A stretch of 64,000 bases of DNA from Planktothricoides sp. SR001 (GTDB lineage Bacteria > Cyanobacteriota > Cyanobacteriia > Cyanobacteriales > Laspinemataceae): the NCBI RefSeq assembly GCF_001276715.1, contig NZ_LIUQ01000003.1:106334-170333 (forward strand), in the 5' to 3' direction. The notes below the pieces were generated by a model. The model was not told the DNA's origin and did not search any database. It was given only the letters and a program-made list of their open reading frames with translations. Position 1 is the stretch's first letter, and every line of letters starts with the position of its first letter. Shown one piece after another: positions 7,561 to 16,919 of this stretch. The position numbers were made by a program, and so were the translations under genes.

Positions 7561-10500
7561 TTATGACTGGAGCCAACGATGTTTTCCCCCCAGTTGCTGG
7601 CTGGAATCAGCGGATTTCAAAATTTGCTGAATCTCTTGAAGTAACTCTTCCTTGGATAGTGAATTGGGTAAAACTTTCGTGGCAATTTCTTTGAGAAAAG
7701 ACAAAAATTCCCGCGAAATCAGCTGCTGATGACTGTCCGAATTGCCCCGTAAATCCGATCTATGATGATGCCACAGGGTTTCCCGGTCATACATAATTAA
7801 AATTTGCGGTTTATGAGCCAGATTTGCGATCGCTTTTAAACCATTAACCATTGGCTCGACCAAGTGATCTAGCGGAATATAGATCAACAGTAAATCCACA
7901 CTTTGTTGTTGAATAAGCTGCCACACTTCAGACCAAGAACGACCGAGCGCCGCATTTAAATTTGCCGATTGCAGATCCAAAATTATTTCTAGCAAATTTT
8001 GAATTTGTGATGAAATTTTTTCCCCTTCACTTTCCTCATAATTCCTATCAAAGCTTAAACCGTTAAACCGAGTTTGATAAAATTCTGGTAACGCCGAAAT
8101 ATCGAGCGCTAAAATATTAGGCTTTTTCTGAATTTGCGCCGCCAGATTAAGTACCTGTGATAAGTATTGAGCCGATGGCATCCTCCAATGGGCTGACGCA
8201 TTTTGTCCAGCATCAGAATGACTATCAGAATAATTACCCTGAGCATAATTACCCTGAGCATAATTACTCTGAGCATAATTATTCTGAGCATAATTACTCT
8301 GAGCATAATTACTCTGAGCATAATTACCCTGAGCATAATTACCCTGAGCATAATTACCCTGAGCATAATTACTCTGAGCATAATTACTCTGAGCATAATT
8401 ACTCTGAGCATAATTACTCTGAGCATAATTACCCTGAGCATAATTACTCTGAGCATAATTACCCGCTGAGGTAACCATGTTAACAGAATCTTCAAGGATT
8501 CCCGACTCATAGTCTCCGGTATTTTCTGGGTTGATTGGTGCATCAACTAAACAAGGAAAGACAATCAAGCCCGGAACTTGATTCGCCCCCTCAGTTGTAG
8601 CCAAATCCATTGTCACAATTGGCAATTTACCCAAGAGTCTAGACTGACTTAATTCTTGGAAAAAGACTCTAGGTTCTGGCAGGGCGGCTGCCGCTTCAAT
8701 TAAGATCACTTGCGGCTGCCAAATTTCTGCCAACAGTTCTGCTTGTTCTAAATCATCCGCTTCTAAAATTTGGTAAGCTTTTCCAGACTGAATCTTTAAT
8801 CCTTGAATTAAAGCCGCATTGGTACTATCCACATTCGCCGTTAACCGCAGAATTGTCAGTTTGCTAGTGTGAAGATTTTGGACTTCGGGTAATTCCACTG
8901 GCACTAAATTCCGTAGCTGATCTTGTAATTCTGATGCCGTCAGTGGCAGACTCAAGCAGCCATCAGCGCGATATTTTTTGGCTCGTTTTTTATCCACCAC
9001 CGTAGCGGTTAAAATAACTGGAATATGACCCGTTTGTGGATCGGATTTCAGCAAGGTCAGTAAATCCCAACCGGAAAGTAAAGGCAACAAAGGATTGACA
9101 AAAATAACACAAGGTTGTAAACGGCGAGCTTTTTCCAACGCATCAATCCCACATCGAGAAATTGCCACCCGATAGCCGAGCCGGATCAACTGCTCATGCA
9201 ACTCTTCCACGTATTGAGGTGCGGCCTCAACAATTAAAATTAATAGCTGATCTCGGACGGGAAATTTCTTGATTGTCCCGGATTCTGGGGGAGAAGGTGG
9301 CAGCAAAATGGTAAACTGACTGCCTTTTTCTTCCTTGGAGATAAAGGTGACATCTCCACCGTGCGATCGCGCTAATCCCTGGGTGATCACTAACCCTAAA
9401 CCCGTCCCTTCAAATCGACGAGTCAAGGGATTTTCTAGTTGCTGGAATCTTTGAAAGATTAAATGCTGTTTATCCGCCGGAATGCCAATTCCCGTATCCC
9501 AAACCGTAAAAGCAATCCAACCTTGCCAGCGGTTGACTTTTAAGCCAATTTCTCCTTCTGGAGGGGTAAACTTGAGAGCATTTGACAGCAGATTGTAAAG
9601 CATCTGACGCAGGCGCAAATGATCGGTGAGGATCGTGTTTAAACCTGGTTCAATTTCCAGAGTGAACTTAGGGGAAGACTCAACACTGTGGTGGCCTGCG
9701 GCCAATTCCATTTGCTGAGTTTCCTGGGCTTGTTGCAAGGCGTACTCACACACTTGTGCAATCTGAACTGGTTCCCAATTCAGTTGAAGCTGACCCGTTT
9801 CAATCCGGGTCAAATCCAAAATATCATTGACGACTCTCATTAGATGTTGCCCGCTCTGATAAATCATTTTGGCATAACGAGCTTGACGTTCGTTCAGCGG
9901 ACCGAGGGCTTGATCTTTTAGGAGAGTAGACAATCCTAAGACTGCGGTGAGAGGAGTTTTGAGTTCATGGCTAATACAGGCTAAAAATTCATCTTTGAGT
10001 CGATTTAGTTGGACTAAATCCGCGTTTTTGGCCACGAGTTCTTGGGCCACTTGCTGCTGTTCAGTGACATTTTCCGCCAAAATTAGCCATAAAGAAATGG
10101 GGGATTCTGACGGGCTATCCCGCTCCGGTTCTGGGGATGATATTTGGCTGATGGTGAACTCAGATGCCCGCTCGTCGCTCTCTAGGGTCAATTTTCGGGA
10201 AATCATCCCAGATTTTAGGGGCGCAAAGGCTTGATGTGACGTTGGCGATGATGATTCTCTGGCTTGGACAACCCCTTTGATGGGATGTTCCGGCGGCGAT
10301 CGCAGTTTTTTCGACTGAGATGGTTCACCAGAATCGTTGCTATATTTGGCAGGCCAAAATTCTTGGGAACCGAGGGGCAAGAGGATCTCAAACATTGATA
10401 AATCAATCTCTAGCGGAATTTTGAAAAATTTCCAAGCTTGTTCGGATCCATTGGTCAAAGAACACATTAAAGTCGCTTCTGACTCACTATCGCTGAATAA

Positions 10501-11310
10501 ATGGCTCACACGGGTTGCCAAAGGTTCGGCTAATTCTGTCTCCTGGGGGATGGACTCTGCGGTGGTCGTGGGGAAGACTTGACCGACTGAGAGGTTGCCC
10601 AATTCTTGACGCCAAGCCAAATTTTCCACGATCATCTGACCCTCCTGGGTTTGCACCTTAACCGGAAACGGCAGAGGCGAAATCACTTGTTGAATGGCAG
10701 CGATCTCCAGAGGATCCAGAAAATCCCTGGCCTCAACAGTTTTTTGGCCTGGTTCAACCTCATGTTCAGGTTCATTTCCAGAATAGACGCTGATTCGGCT
10801 GGTATTTTTGGGATTTTCTGGTTGGTGGCGGCGATTATTTTGGCAGATAATTTCTTGTAGCTGGTAGTGATGGGCTAAAAATTGGAGTAAGCCCTTCATA
10901 TCCAGCAACCCCAATAATTTGCCCTCTGGGTTGACCACTCCCCAATCTTCATTATTAATATTACAGGTTGTTAATTTATTTAATTTCATCCAGAATTCTC
11001 TCACGGAGAGGTTTCCTGGTACAATTTTGATGGGCTGGATCAGCTCGTGTACCATTGCTGAATGTGGATGCGGTAGGATAGAAGATTGTCGCTCAGAAAA
11101 TTGTTCGCCAGAATTCAAATAGGGGATTAAACTGTGTAAGTAGAGGACTCCAATAGGTAATTCTTCTGGGTTGACCACGGCAATGCGATCGCCCGTGACC
11201 CAGAGTTCTTGACGACTTAAGCTAGACCACAAATCTCTAGAACAAGTGGTTAAACTACAAGTCGGTACAGGAACAATAAATTCTTGAATCAGACAATTTG
11301 GGCTTAACAT
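7561..11310 (-). CDS. Large hybrid histidine kinase with degenerate receivers, divergent from kaiA
   Basis: A 1249-residue sensor kinase with no membrane segment evident. A CBS-like pair occupies about 1-165 (AVVNPEELPIGVLYL and WGVVNPEGKLLGLLD). The dimerisation/phosphoacceptor helix holds His448 (SHELKTPLTAVLGL). The ATPase domain at about 555-680 has an N box (LLSNALKF), DTGIGIP and GTGLGLVI. Receiver-like modules follow at about 687-805 and 812-930, and a third probable one at about 1040-1190. Their acidic pockets are altered: ILIVEAA replaces the Asp pair, and VIFVNPLLP and VILIEAAAAL lack the phosphoacceptor Asp, so they look like pseudo-receivers. A 15-copy NYAQ pentapeptide array (about 953-1027) links the second and third. 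It is not SasA (no KaiB-like domain). Placement beside kaiA, which also has a pseudo-receiver, suggests but does not prove a clock link. Confidence 0.9.
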   Translation of the reverse strand: MLSPNCLIQEFIVPVPTCSLTTCSRDLWSSLSRQELWVTGDRIAVVNPEELPIGVLYLHSLIPYLNSGEQFSERQSSILPHPHSAMVHELIQPIKIVPGNLSVREFWMKLNKLTTCNINNEDWGVVNPEGKLLGLLDMKGLLQFLAHHYQLQEIICQNNRRHQPENPKNTSRISVYSGNEPEHEVEPGQKTVEARDFLDPLEIAAIQQVISPLPFPVKVQTQEGQMIVENLAWRQELGNLSVGQVFPTTTAESIPQETELAEPLATRVSHLFSDSESEATLMCSLTNGSEQAWKFFKIPLEIDLSMFEILLPLGSQEFWPAKYSNDSGEPSQSKKLRSPPEHPIKGVVQARESSSPTSHQAFAPLKSGMISRKLTLESDERASEFTISQISSPEPERDSPSESPISLWLILAENVTEQQQVAQELVAKNADLVQLNRLKDEFLACISHELKTPLTAVLGLSTLLKDQALGPLNERQARYAKMIYQSGQHLMRVVNDILDLTRIETGQLQLNWEPVQIAQVCEYALQQAQETQQMELAAGHHSVESSPKFTLEIEPGLNTILTDHLRLRQMLYNLLSNALKFTPPEGEIGLKVNRWQGWIAFTVWDTGIGIPADKQHLIFQRFQQLENPLTRRFEGTGLGLVITQGLARSHGGDVTFISKEEKGSQFTILLPPSPPESGTIKKFPVRDQLLILIVEAAPQYVEELHEQLIRLGYRVAISRCGIDALEKARRLQPCVIFVNPLLPLLSGWDLLTLLKSDPQTGHIPVILTATVVDKKRAKKYRADGCLSLPLTASELQDQLRNLVPVELPEVQNLHTSKLTILRLTANVDSTNAALIQGLKIQSGKAYQILEADDLEQAELLAEIWQPQVILIEAAAALPEPRVFFQELSQSRLLGKLPIVTMDLATTEGANQVPGLIVFPCLVDAPINPENTGDYESGILEDSVNMVTSAGNYAQSNYAQGNYAQSNYAQSNYAQSNYAQSNYAQGNYAQGNYAQGNYAQSNYAQSNYAQNNYAQSNYAQGNYAQGNYSDSHSDAGQNASAHWRMPSAQYLSQVLNLAAQIQKKPNILALDISALPEFYQTRFNGLSFDRNYEESEGEKISSQIQNLLEIILDLQSANLNAALGRSWSEVWQLIQQQSVDLLLIYIPLDHLVEPMVNGLKAIANLAHKPQILIMYDRETLWHHHRSDLRGNSDSHQQLISREFLSFLKEIATKVLPNSLSKEELLQEIQQILKSADSSQQLGGKHRWLQS
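8231..8464 (-). repeat. 15-nt in-frame minisatellite, 15 full copies plus a partial
   Basis: Units of 15 nt (taattaccctgagca and one-base variants) run from 8231 to 8455, followed by a partial unit. On the coding strand each encodes Asn-Tyr-Ala-Gln plus Gly, Ser or one Asn. The repeat length is a multiple of three, so copy-number change would lengthen or shorten the linker without breaking the kinase frame. Confidence 0.97.
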
Positions 11311-11706
11311 CGCAAAACTTCGTGAAAAATTACATCAGTGGTTAGTTGAGGGTGTACCATGAGCGCTTTGACTCTCTCCTGGTGACTCAGCCTTCAGCAA
11401 ATCCCAGCTAGTTGATCGTGAAGTTACCGGGGGAAAGATTTGGTGCCGTCAATATGGGCGGGGATCAACTTTCCAGTTCTAGTCAACGAGGAGATAGCAC
11501 CTTGCCAATCCCTGAACAATACTTATGGATCAGGGCTACCACTTAATTATCGATCTAGGAGGGAACTTACAGCATTGCCATTACAATTAGTTACAGTTAT
11601 TCTAAAAAGGTAAAAGTCCCCCACCAACTTGTGATTGGGCAATTCTTTTTTTTTTCTTTTATTTTTGATTGATAGTGAACATAAGGTATTTTGAGGGATT
11701 ACTGTT
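11311..11706. promoter_or_regulatory. Divergent control region between the kinase and kaiA
   Basis: A 396-bp spacer with no gene that I can see. It separates two divergent transcripts and must hold both promoters. The kaiA-proximal 130 bp is AT-rich with a long T tract (about 11647-11665), and GAGGGA lies nine bases before the TTG start of kaiA. I could not pick a confident -35/-10 pair. Confidence 0.5.
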
Positions 11707-12654
11707 TTGCCTCCCCAACTTTCTCTTTGTACGTTTGCCAGTTCTGAATCCCTGTCTAATTCGCTGAAGCAGTCTTTAGGCAGCGGTCGCTATCTGGTGA
11801 ATCACTTCCACTCTGAGTCAACTTTCTTGGAGTTTTTGGATTTGGAAAAACAGCAGATCGACTGTCTGATCTTACAAGCACAATCCTCTCTAGGCAAATT
11901 AAGCAACGAGTTGCATCAGCGATCGACCGTGCTCCCCGCCGTGATCGTCTATGAAACTTTCCCCGAAAAAGCTGATCGGCCACTCACTCCATTGTCCTTC
12001 CCCACCAAGGAGGATCCGCTCCGTGCAGTTCCCGATCGAGAGGAAACAGAAATAGAAACAGGGTATCCCACAGTTTTTTATCATACGGCTGAGGTTCACA
12101 TTTCCTTTCTTCAGGTGCCTGACATCTCTCGCTATATTGAGCAAGCGATTAGTCAATTCCTGAATTTGTCTCCCAGCTTTCGCAAAAGCAATTCTGTTAA
12201 TCCTATTGAGCAAAGTTCCGAGAATTCCGTGCAAAAATTTCTCGTCCAACACCAAAATCGGTTGGCGGAAAAATTGAGGGAACGATTAGGATACTTAGGT
12301 GTGTATTATAAACGAAACCCTCAACGCTTTCTGCGTAACTTACCCTCCGTAGAGCGAAAACAATTTTTAGAAAATCTTAAGTCCGATTATCGTGACATTG
12401 TTCTGAATTACTTTTCCGATCAACCGAGAATCTTAAATCAGCAGATTGATGAATTTGTCAATAATGCTTTCTTTGCTGATGTTTCCGTGACTCAAATTGT
12501 CGAAATTCACATGAATTTGATGGATGAATTTTCTAAGCAGCTAAAATTAGAAGGCCGCAGTGAGGAAATTCTGCTAGACTACCGTTTGACTCTAATTGAT
12601 ATCATTGCACATTTATGTGAAATGTATCGACGTTCTATCCCGCGAGACTCTTAG
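11707..12654 (+). CDS. kaiA: Circadian clock protein KaiA
   Basis: Stimulates KaiC autophosphorylation by binding its C-terminal A-loop. The 315-residue protein has the N-terminal pseudo-receiver (about 1-165, with QIDCLIL in the degenerate receiver core) and the highly conserved four-helix C-terminal dimer/KaiC-binding domain (about 205-315). Its landmarks are RLGYLGVYYKR, FLRNLP, NAFFADV, VEIHMNLMDEF, EGRSEEILLDYRLTLID and the terminal EMYRRSIPR. It is about 30 residues longer than the Synechococcus protein, mostly in the linker around 90-130. The start is a TTG with GAGGGA upstream. First gene of kaiABC; kaiB follows after 86 bp. Confidence 0.97.
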   Translation: MPPQLSLCTFASSESLSNSLKQSLGSGRYLVNHFHSESTFLEFLDLEKQQIDCLILQAQSSLGKLSNELHQRSTVLPAVIVYETFPEKADRPLTPLSFPTKEDPLRAVPDREETEIETGYPTVFYHTAEVHISFLQVPDISRYIEQAISQFLNLSPSFRKSNSVNPIEQSSENSVQKFLVQHQNRLAEKLRERLGYLGVYYKRNPQRFLRNLPSVERKQFLENLKSDYRDIVLNYFSDQPRILNQQIDEFVNNAFFADVSVTQIVEIHMNLMDEFSKQLKLEGRSEEILLDYRLTLIDIIAHLCEMYRRSIPRDS

Positions 12655-12740
12655 AAGAATTTTTCGGGCAGACTCACTCGTGATGCTAAGGCGTCGAGCG
12701 GTCAAAATTCTCAAGAATTAATTATTTCACTTTTCGATCC

Positions 12741-13055
12741 ATGAATAATCCTAAAAAAACTTATGTTCTCAAGCTCTATGTGGCAGGAAACACCCCGAAT
12801 TCAGTTCGGGCTTTAAAAACCCTGAAAAATATTCTGGAAGAGGAATTTCAAGGCGTCTATGCCCTGAAAGTGATTGATGTCCTCAAAAATCCGCAATTAG
12901 CTGAAGAAGACAAAATTTTAGCCACGCCCACTTTATCCAAAATATTGCCACCCCCCGTGAGAAAAATCATTGGGGATCTTTCAGACCGGGAAAAAGTATT
13001 AGTTGGTTTAGATTTACTCTATGAAGAATTGTCTGAAGAAAATTCAGGAATATAG
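12741..13055 (+). CDS. kaiB: Circadian clock protein KaiB
   Basis: A 104-residue thioredoxin-like, fold-switching protein that binds phosphorylated KaiC, sequesters KaiA and helps relay output. Conservation is near complete over [18 protein letters not shown], the helix [31 protein letters not shown] and [12 protein letters not shown]. The C-terminal acidic tail is usual for cyanobacterial KaiB. It lies between kaiA and kaiC; the 130-bp gap to kaiC carries a possible extra promoter. Confidence 0.98.
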   Translation: MNNPKKTYVLKLYVAGNTPNSVRALKTLKNILEEEFQGVYALKVIDVLKNPQLAEEDKILATPTLSKILPPPVRKIIGDLSDREKVLVGLDLLYEELSEENSGI

Positions 13056-13110
13056 ATGCAAATGCCTCGGCTCTCTGAATTACCGGGAATCAGGGAGTCA
13101 TTGAGCGGTC

Positions 13111-13137
13111 TTGACTTTTGACGATTTTTTTTATGGT
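13111..13137 (+). promoter_or_regulatory. Possible promoter upstream of kaiC
   Basis: TTGACT at 13111-13116 and TATGGT at 13132-13137 are separated by 15 bp, in the kaiB-kaiC gap. Spacing is short and the -10 is imperfect. Many cyanobacteria transcribe kaiB and kaiC together, so this may be a secondary start or nothing. Confidence 0.25.
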
Positions 13138-13185
13138 AGACTCCAGAGACAGTAAAATTATTGGTTAGGTTAGATAACTAAAGCT

Positions 13186-14751
13186 ATGATTCGTAATCAG
13201 CCAAATCAGGTGGAAGACTTGCCAAAAGGCGTTCAAAAAATTCGCACTGTGATTGAAGGATTTGATGATATCAGTCATGGAGGAATGCCGGCAAGTCGGA
13301 CGACTTTAGTCAGTGGTACTTCCGGCACAGGTAAAACTTTGTTTGCGATTCAGTTTCTCTATAATGGAATTATTAATTTTGATGAACCGGGCGTGTTTGT
13401 CACTTTTGAGGAATCGCCTACAGATATCATTAAAAATGCGTATAGTTTTGGTTGGGATTTAGGCAAACTGGTTAATGAAGGCAAGTTGTTTATTCTCGAT
13501 GCCTCTCCGGATCCCGAAGGACAAGATGTGGTTGGCAGTTTTGATTTATCGGCGCTGATTGAAAGAATCCAATACGCTATTCGTAAGTACAAAGCTAAAC
13601 GGGTTTCTATCGATTCGGTGACGGCGGTTTTTCAACAATATGATGCGGTTTCGGTGGTCAGACGGGAAATCTTTCGCTTGGTGGCTCGACTCAAGCAAAT
13701 GAGTGTGACGACGGTGATGACGACAGAACGGGTGGAAGAGTACGGCCCGGTGGCCCGATTTGGCGTGGAAGAGTTTGTGTCAGATAATGTGGTGATTCTG
13801 CGGAACGTTTTGGAAGGTGAACGCCGTCGCCGCACTTGTGAAATTTTAAAGCTGCGAGGGACAACTCACATGAAAGGGGAGTACCCGTTTACGATTACCA
13901 GTGATGGGATTAATATTTTCCCCTTGGGGGCGATGCGCTTAACCCAGCGTTCGTCTAATGCTCGCGTTTCTTCTGGGGTGAATACCCTGGATGAAATGTG
14001 TGGCGGTGGATTTTTCAAAGATTCGATTATTTTGGCGACTGGGGCAACCGGGACGGGTAAGACTCTGTTGGTGAGTAAGTTTTTGGAAGATGCTTGTACG
14101 AATGGGGAACGAGCGATTTTATTTGCTTATGAGGAGTCCCGCGCTCAACTCTTGAGAAATGCCTATTCTTGGGGGATTGATTTTGAAGAGATGGAGAAAA
14201 AGGGTTTGTTGAAAATCCTTTGTGCTTATCCAGAGTCAGCAGGTTTGGAAGATCATTTGCAGATTATTAAGACTGAGTTGGTGGAGTTTAAGCCTTCTCG
14301 GATGGCGATCGATTCTTTGTCGGCTTTGGAACGTGGGGTGACGAATAATGCTTTCCGCCAGTTTGTGATTGGCGTTACCGGGTATGCGAAGCAGGAAGAA
14401 ATCACGGGTTTCTTTACGAATACTACGGATCAATTTATGGGGGCGCATTCGATTACGGAATCTCATATTTCGACGATTACGGATACGATTTTGATGTTGC
14501 AATATGTGGAAATTCGCGGGGAAATGTCTCGGGCGCTGAATGTGTTTAAGATGCGTGGGTCTTGGCATGATAAGGGGATTCGAGAATATACGATTAGTGA
14601 GAAAGGCCCGGATATTCGCGATTCTTTCCGCAATTATGAACGGATTATTAGTGGTTCTCCGAGTCGAATTTCTGTGGATGAGAAGACTGAGTTATCTCGC
14701 ATTGTTAAGGGGGTGCAAAATAAGTTAACGGATGATTTGAACGATGAATGA
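13186..14751 (+). CDS. kaiC: Circadian clock ATPase/kinase KaiC
   Basis: The core clock protein: two RecA-like domains that form a hexamer, CI hydrolysing ATP slowly and CII carrying autokinase/phosphatase activity. Walker A motifs are at residues 44-51 (GTSGTGKT) and 286-293 (GATGTGKT). Paired catalytic glutamates are seen in FEESP and YEESR. The phosphosites equivalent to Synechococcus Ser431/Thr432 are Ser429 and Thr430 in SHISTITDT. The C-terminal A-loop region (ISGSPSRISVDEK) that KaiA binds is intact. Length 521 is normal. Third gene of the kai cluster, followed by a tandem repeat and a strong hairpin. Confidence 0.98.
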   Translation: MIRNQPNQVEDLPKGVQKIRTVIEGFDDISHGGMPASRTTLVSGTSGTGKTLFAIQFLYNGIINFDEPGVFVTFEESPTDIIKNAYSFGWDLGKLVNEGKLFILDASPDPEGQDVVGSFDLSALIERIQYAIRKYKAKRVSIDSVTAVFQQYDAVSVVRREIFRLVARLKQMSVTTVMTTERVEEYGPVARFGVEEFVSDNVVILRNVLEGERRRRTCEILKLRGTTHMKGEYPFTITSDGINIFPLGAMRLTQRSSNARVSSGVNTLDEMCGGGFFKDSIILATGATGTGKTLLVSKFLEDACTNGERAILFAYEESRAQLLRNAYSWGIDFEEMEKKGLLKILCAYPESAGLEDHLQIIKTELVEFKPSRMAIDSLSALERGVTNNAFRQFVIGVTGYAKQEEITGFFTNTTDQFMGAHSITESHISTITDTILMLQYVEIRGEMSRALNVFKMRGSWHDKGIREYTISEKGPDIRDSFRNYERIISGSPSRISVDEKTELSRIVKGVQNKLTDDLNDE

Positions 14752-14800
14752 TGGGATGAGTGATGGGATGAGTGATGGGATGAATGATGGGATGATTTAG
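14747..14800. repeat. 12-bp tandem repeat ATGGGATGAGTG, about four copies
   Basis: The array begins at the kaiC stop codon itself and would be part of the kaiC 3' untranslated region. Unit variation is one base (AGTG/AATG). Confidence 0.85.
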
Positions 14801-14893
14801 TGGGTTGTTTGCCGAGCCGATCGCATTAAGGGCGATCGCGGCTTTAGGCCAGCATATTTGGCTCTGACATATTGATCTATTGATGACCTTAAT

Positions 14894-14952
14894 CATCCGA
14901 ATCTTAGGGGCAATTGATCGAGGCCCCCTAGGTTTCGGATGAAGTTTTTATT
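14894..14952 (+). terminator. Strong hairpin terminator downstream of kaiC
   Basis: A 17-bp stem (14894-14910 with 14925-14941, 15 of 17 paired, ends CATCCGAA / TTCGGATG) with a 14-nt loop is followed by AAGTTTTTATT. This is the best candidate for ending the kai transcript. Confidence 0.7.
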
Positions 14953-14992
14953 AAATAAATGTGGATTAAATAAATGTGGATTAAATAAATGT
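14946..14992. repeat. 15-bp tandem repeat ATTAAATAAATGTGG, three copies
   Basis: Three exact units follow the kaiC terminator. The rest of the 14953-15455 spacer has no gene I can support; it also contains a T-arm-like fragment near 15150 and a hairpin at 15190-15221. Confidence 0.8.
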
Positions 14993-15189
14993 GCCTGAGT
15001 TCTGTGCTAGAAAATGGTAGCCCTAGCTTTATTGGGCAATTTTGTTAGTACCACCGCAGTGAGTGAAATTTGAGTGAGATGATATTACGGCGATTATTGA
15101 TAAAAAACCCGATCGGCCTTAGCCTATGAGGATCTAAATTAAATCAGGATGATAGGTTCAAATCCGCTTCCTGCCAGCAAATTATCGCA

Positions 15190-15221
15190 AAACCCTGTGA
15201 CCAAAATTGGTTGCAGGGTTT
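15190..15221. other. Long hairpin in the spacer upstream of the DUF697 gene
   Basis: AAACCCTG at 15190-15197 pairs with CAGGGTTT at 15214-15221, and ACCAA pairs with TTGGT inside, giving 13 of 15 pairs. It is followed by GGTTTTGTTT, which would suit a weak plus-strand terminator. Its parent transcript is unknown. Confidence 0.4.
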
Positions 15222-15455
15222 GGTTTTGTTTAGGGGCGAACCATTCTGGCAGATAGTTTTTCCGTGGAGATGGCCGTTTGCGCCGCTGTTGCTTCGCCCA
15301 GCCTGATGACAGAATGGAGATGCTCTCTGTTGTTTTATGTCTGTAGCTCTGAGCATTAGAATAGAGTTGACGCAAGAGTCAAAATTTAGAGGGAATTATT
15401 GGACTCGGTTTGACTCTTCTGTGTCAACATCATTTAAACAAAATTCTTATAGTGG

Positions 15456-16919
15456 GTGGTGACTATGAAGTTACAGCGGCCTATTTTATGGGGCGGAGTT
15501 AGCCTATCTTTGGGTTTGTGGCTGTTTGATAGTTTTTCGCATTCCCTGGAAGGGGTGGGAGAAGTTGGGGTGTTGGGCGCGATCGCCCTGGGGACTGGTT
15601 TGTGGTGGTATAAACAGCGATCGCCTCTACCGGCTAAGGTTTCCGCCCCTGTGGATCGAGAAACCTTGTCCAAGGCTATTGCTGGGGTGAAAGAGGCGAT
15701 CGCTCAGTTGGCAACGGAGGCAGAAAATTGTGAGGCGATCGGTGAACTCCGCTCCCAACAAGAACAGCTATCGGCCCAATTGGATCGCCAAGAGTTGCGA
15801 CTGTTGGTGACAGGTGGCAAAGCGGTGGGCAAAACTAAGTTGATGCAGCTTTTGCAAGCAAGTAGTCAGCAGTTTGGAAAATTAACTTTCACGGAAACCG
15901 AGGCTTTATTTAGCAAAACTGACCGCGATCGACAGGTTAAACCGAACCTGACTCTAGAAGATTTGGTAATTTTTGTCACGACTGGGGATTTAACCAGTTC
16001 TGAACTGAATCATTTACAGCAATTGGCTATAGCTAATGTGCGGATTTTGGTGGTGGTGAACAAACAAGACCAATATCTAGAAACTCAAAAAGCGACGATT
16101 TTACAACAAGTTCGTAATTGCTTAGAAGGCATTTTAAATAAGGATGATGTGGTGGGGGTTTGCGCGGCTCCGGCGCCGGTGAAGGTGCGACAATATCAAG
16201 CGGATGGTTCGGTGCAAGAAAAAATGGAACAACCAATGGCGAATATTACTGGGTTGTGCGATCGCCTTAGTCATATTTTAGCCACGGAAAAATCAGCTTT
16301 GGTTTTTGCTAGTACCTTGCGGGCTGCCAATGGCTTAAAAGCGGAGATCAAAACTTTGCTGAACCAAGTCAGACGCGATCGGGCGATGCCCATGATTGAA
16401 CAATCTCAATGGGTGGCTGCGGCTGCGGCTTTTGCTAACCCCGTCCCCGCTTTGGACTTGCTTTCTACGGGGGCTGTGACCGGGCAATTAGTGGTAGATT
16501 TGGGCAAAATTTATCAACAGAAATTTTCCCTGGAACAAGGACAAGCGATCGCTCGTACTCTAGCGGAACAAATGGTTAAATTAGGGTTAGTAGAACTTTC
16601 TACCCAAGCCATTACCTCAATTCTGAAAAGTAACGCCATCACTTTTGTGGCAGGTGGTGCGGTTCAGGGAATTAGTGCGGCTTATTTAACTCGGTTAGCC
16701 GGTTTAAGTTTGCTGGAATATTTCCAAGCCCAAGAACTAACTAGCGATTTATCTTCTGGGGATAAATTGGCACAATTAAGCCAAACTATTAAGCAGGTTT
16801 TTGAGCAAAATCAGCGGATTGCTTTTCTACAATCTTTTGTCCAAAAAGCGGTGAATTATTTGCCAAATAACAAAGCAATTCCCTCGTTCCCAGGCTCCAG
16901 CCTGGGAATGCCAGTCTAG
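15456..16919 (+). CDS. DUF697 (YcjF-like) P-loop membrane protein
   Basis: A 487-residue protein. Two short hydrophobic stretches (about 8-25 and 35-50) anchor the N-terminus. A P-loop GGKAVGKT is at residues 120-127. The GTPase-like core is degenerate: FVTTGDL stands where the DxxG switch would be, but VVNKQD at about 198 gives a good guanine-specificity NKxD motif. A DUF697 domain (about 315-450: NPVPALDLLSTGA) with amphipathic helices follows. Such proteins are thought to act at membranes as dynamin- or Era-like regulators; the actual role is unknown. A GTG at 15456 or the ATG three codons later could start it. The last dozen residues are encoded by a dispersed palindromic repeat. A better-preserved relative lies at 32567-33988. 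Confidence 0.8.
   Translation: MVTMKLQRPILWGGVSLSLGLWLFDSFSHSLEGVGEVGVLGAIALGTGLWWYKQRSPLPAKVSAPVDRETLSKAIAGVKEAIAQLATEAENCEAIGELRSQQEQLSAQLDRQELRLLVTGGKAVGKTKLMQLLQASSQQFGKLTFTETEALFSKTDRDRQVKPNLTLEDLVIFVTTGDLTSSELNHLQQLAIANVRILVVVNKQDQYLETQKATILQQVRNCLEGILNKDDVVGVCAAPAPVKVRQYQADGSVQEKMEQPMANITGLCDRLSHILATEKSALVFASTLRAANGLKAEIKTLLNQVRRDRAMPMIEQSQWVAAAAAFANPVPALDLLSTGAVTGQLVVDLGKIYQQKFSLEQGQAIARTLAEQMVKLGLVELSTQAITSILKSNAITFVAGGAVQGISAAYLTRLAGLSLLEYFQAQELTSDLSSGDKLAQLSQTIKQVFEQNQRIAFLQSFVQKAVNYLPNNKAIPSFPGSSLGMPV

Noticed and set aside
8157-8474. Small repeat proteins on both strands within the kinase gene (IITLS, HNYSE or MLRVI repeats)
   Set aside because: They are other-frame readings of the 15-nt minisatellite. 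The kinase frame is continuous and carries recognised domains on both sides.
7561-11310. SasA clock kinase
   Set aside because: SasA is about 390 residues with an N-terminal KaiB-like domain. This protein has CBS-like and receiver-like domains instead.
15140-15175. Possible tRNA (GGTTCAAATCC followed by TCCTGCCA)
   Set aside because: The T-arm stem pairs poorly and no matching 5' acceptor strand, D-arm or anticodon arm is present upstream. At best it is a fragment.
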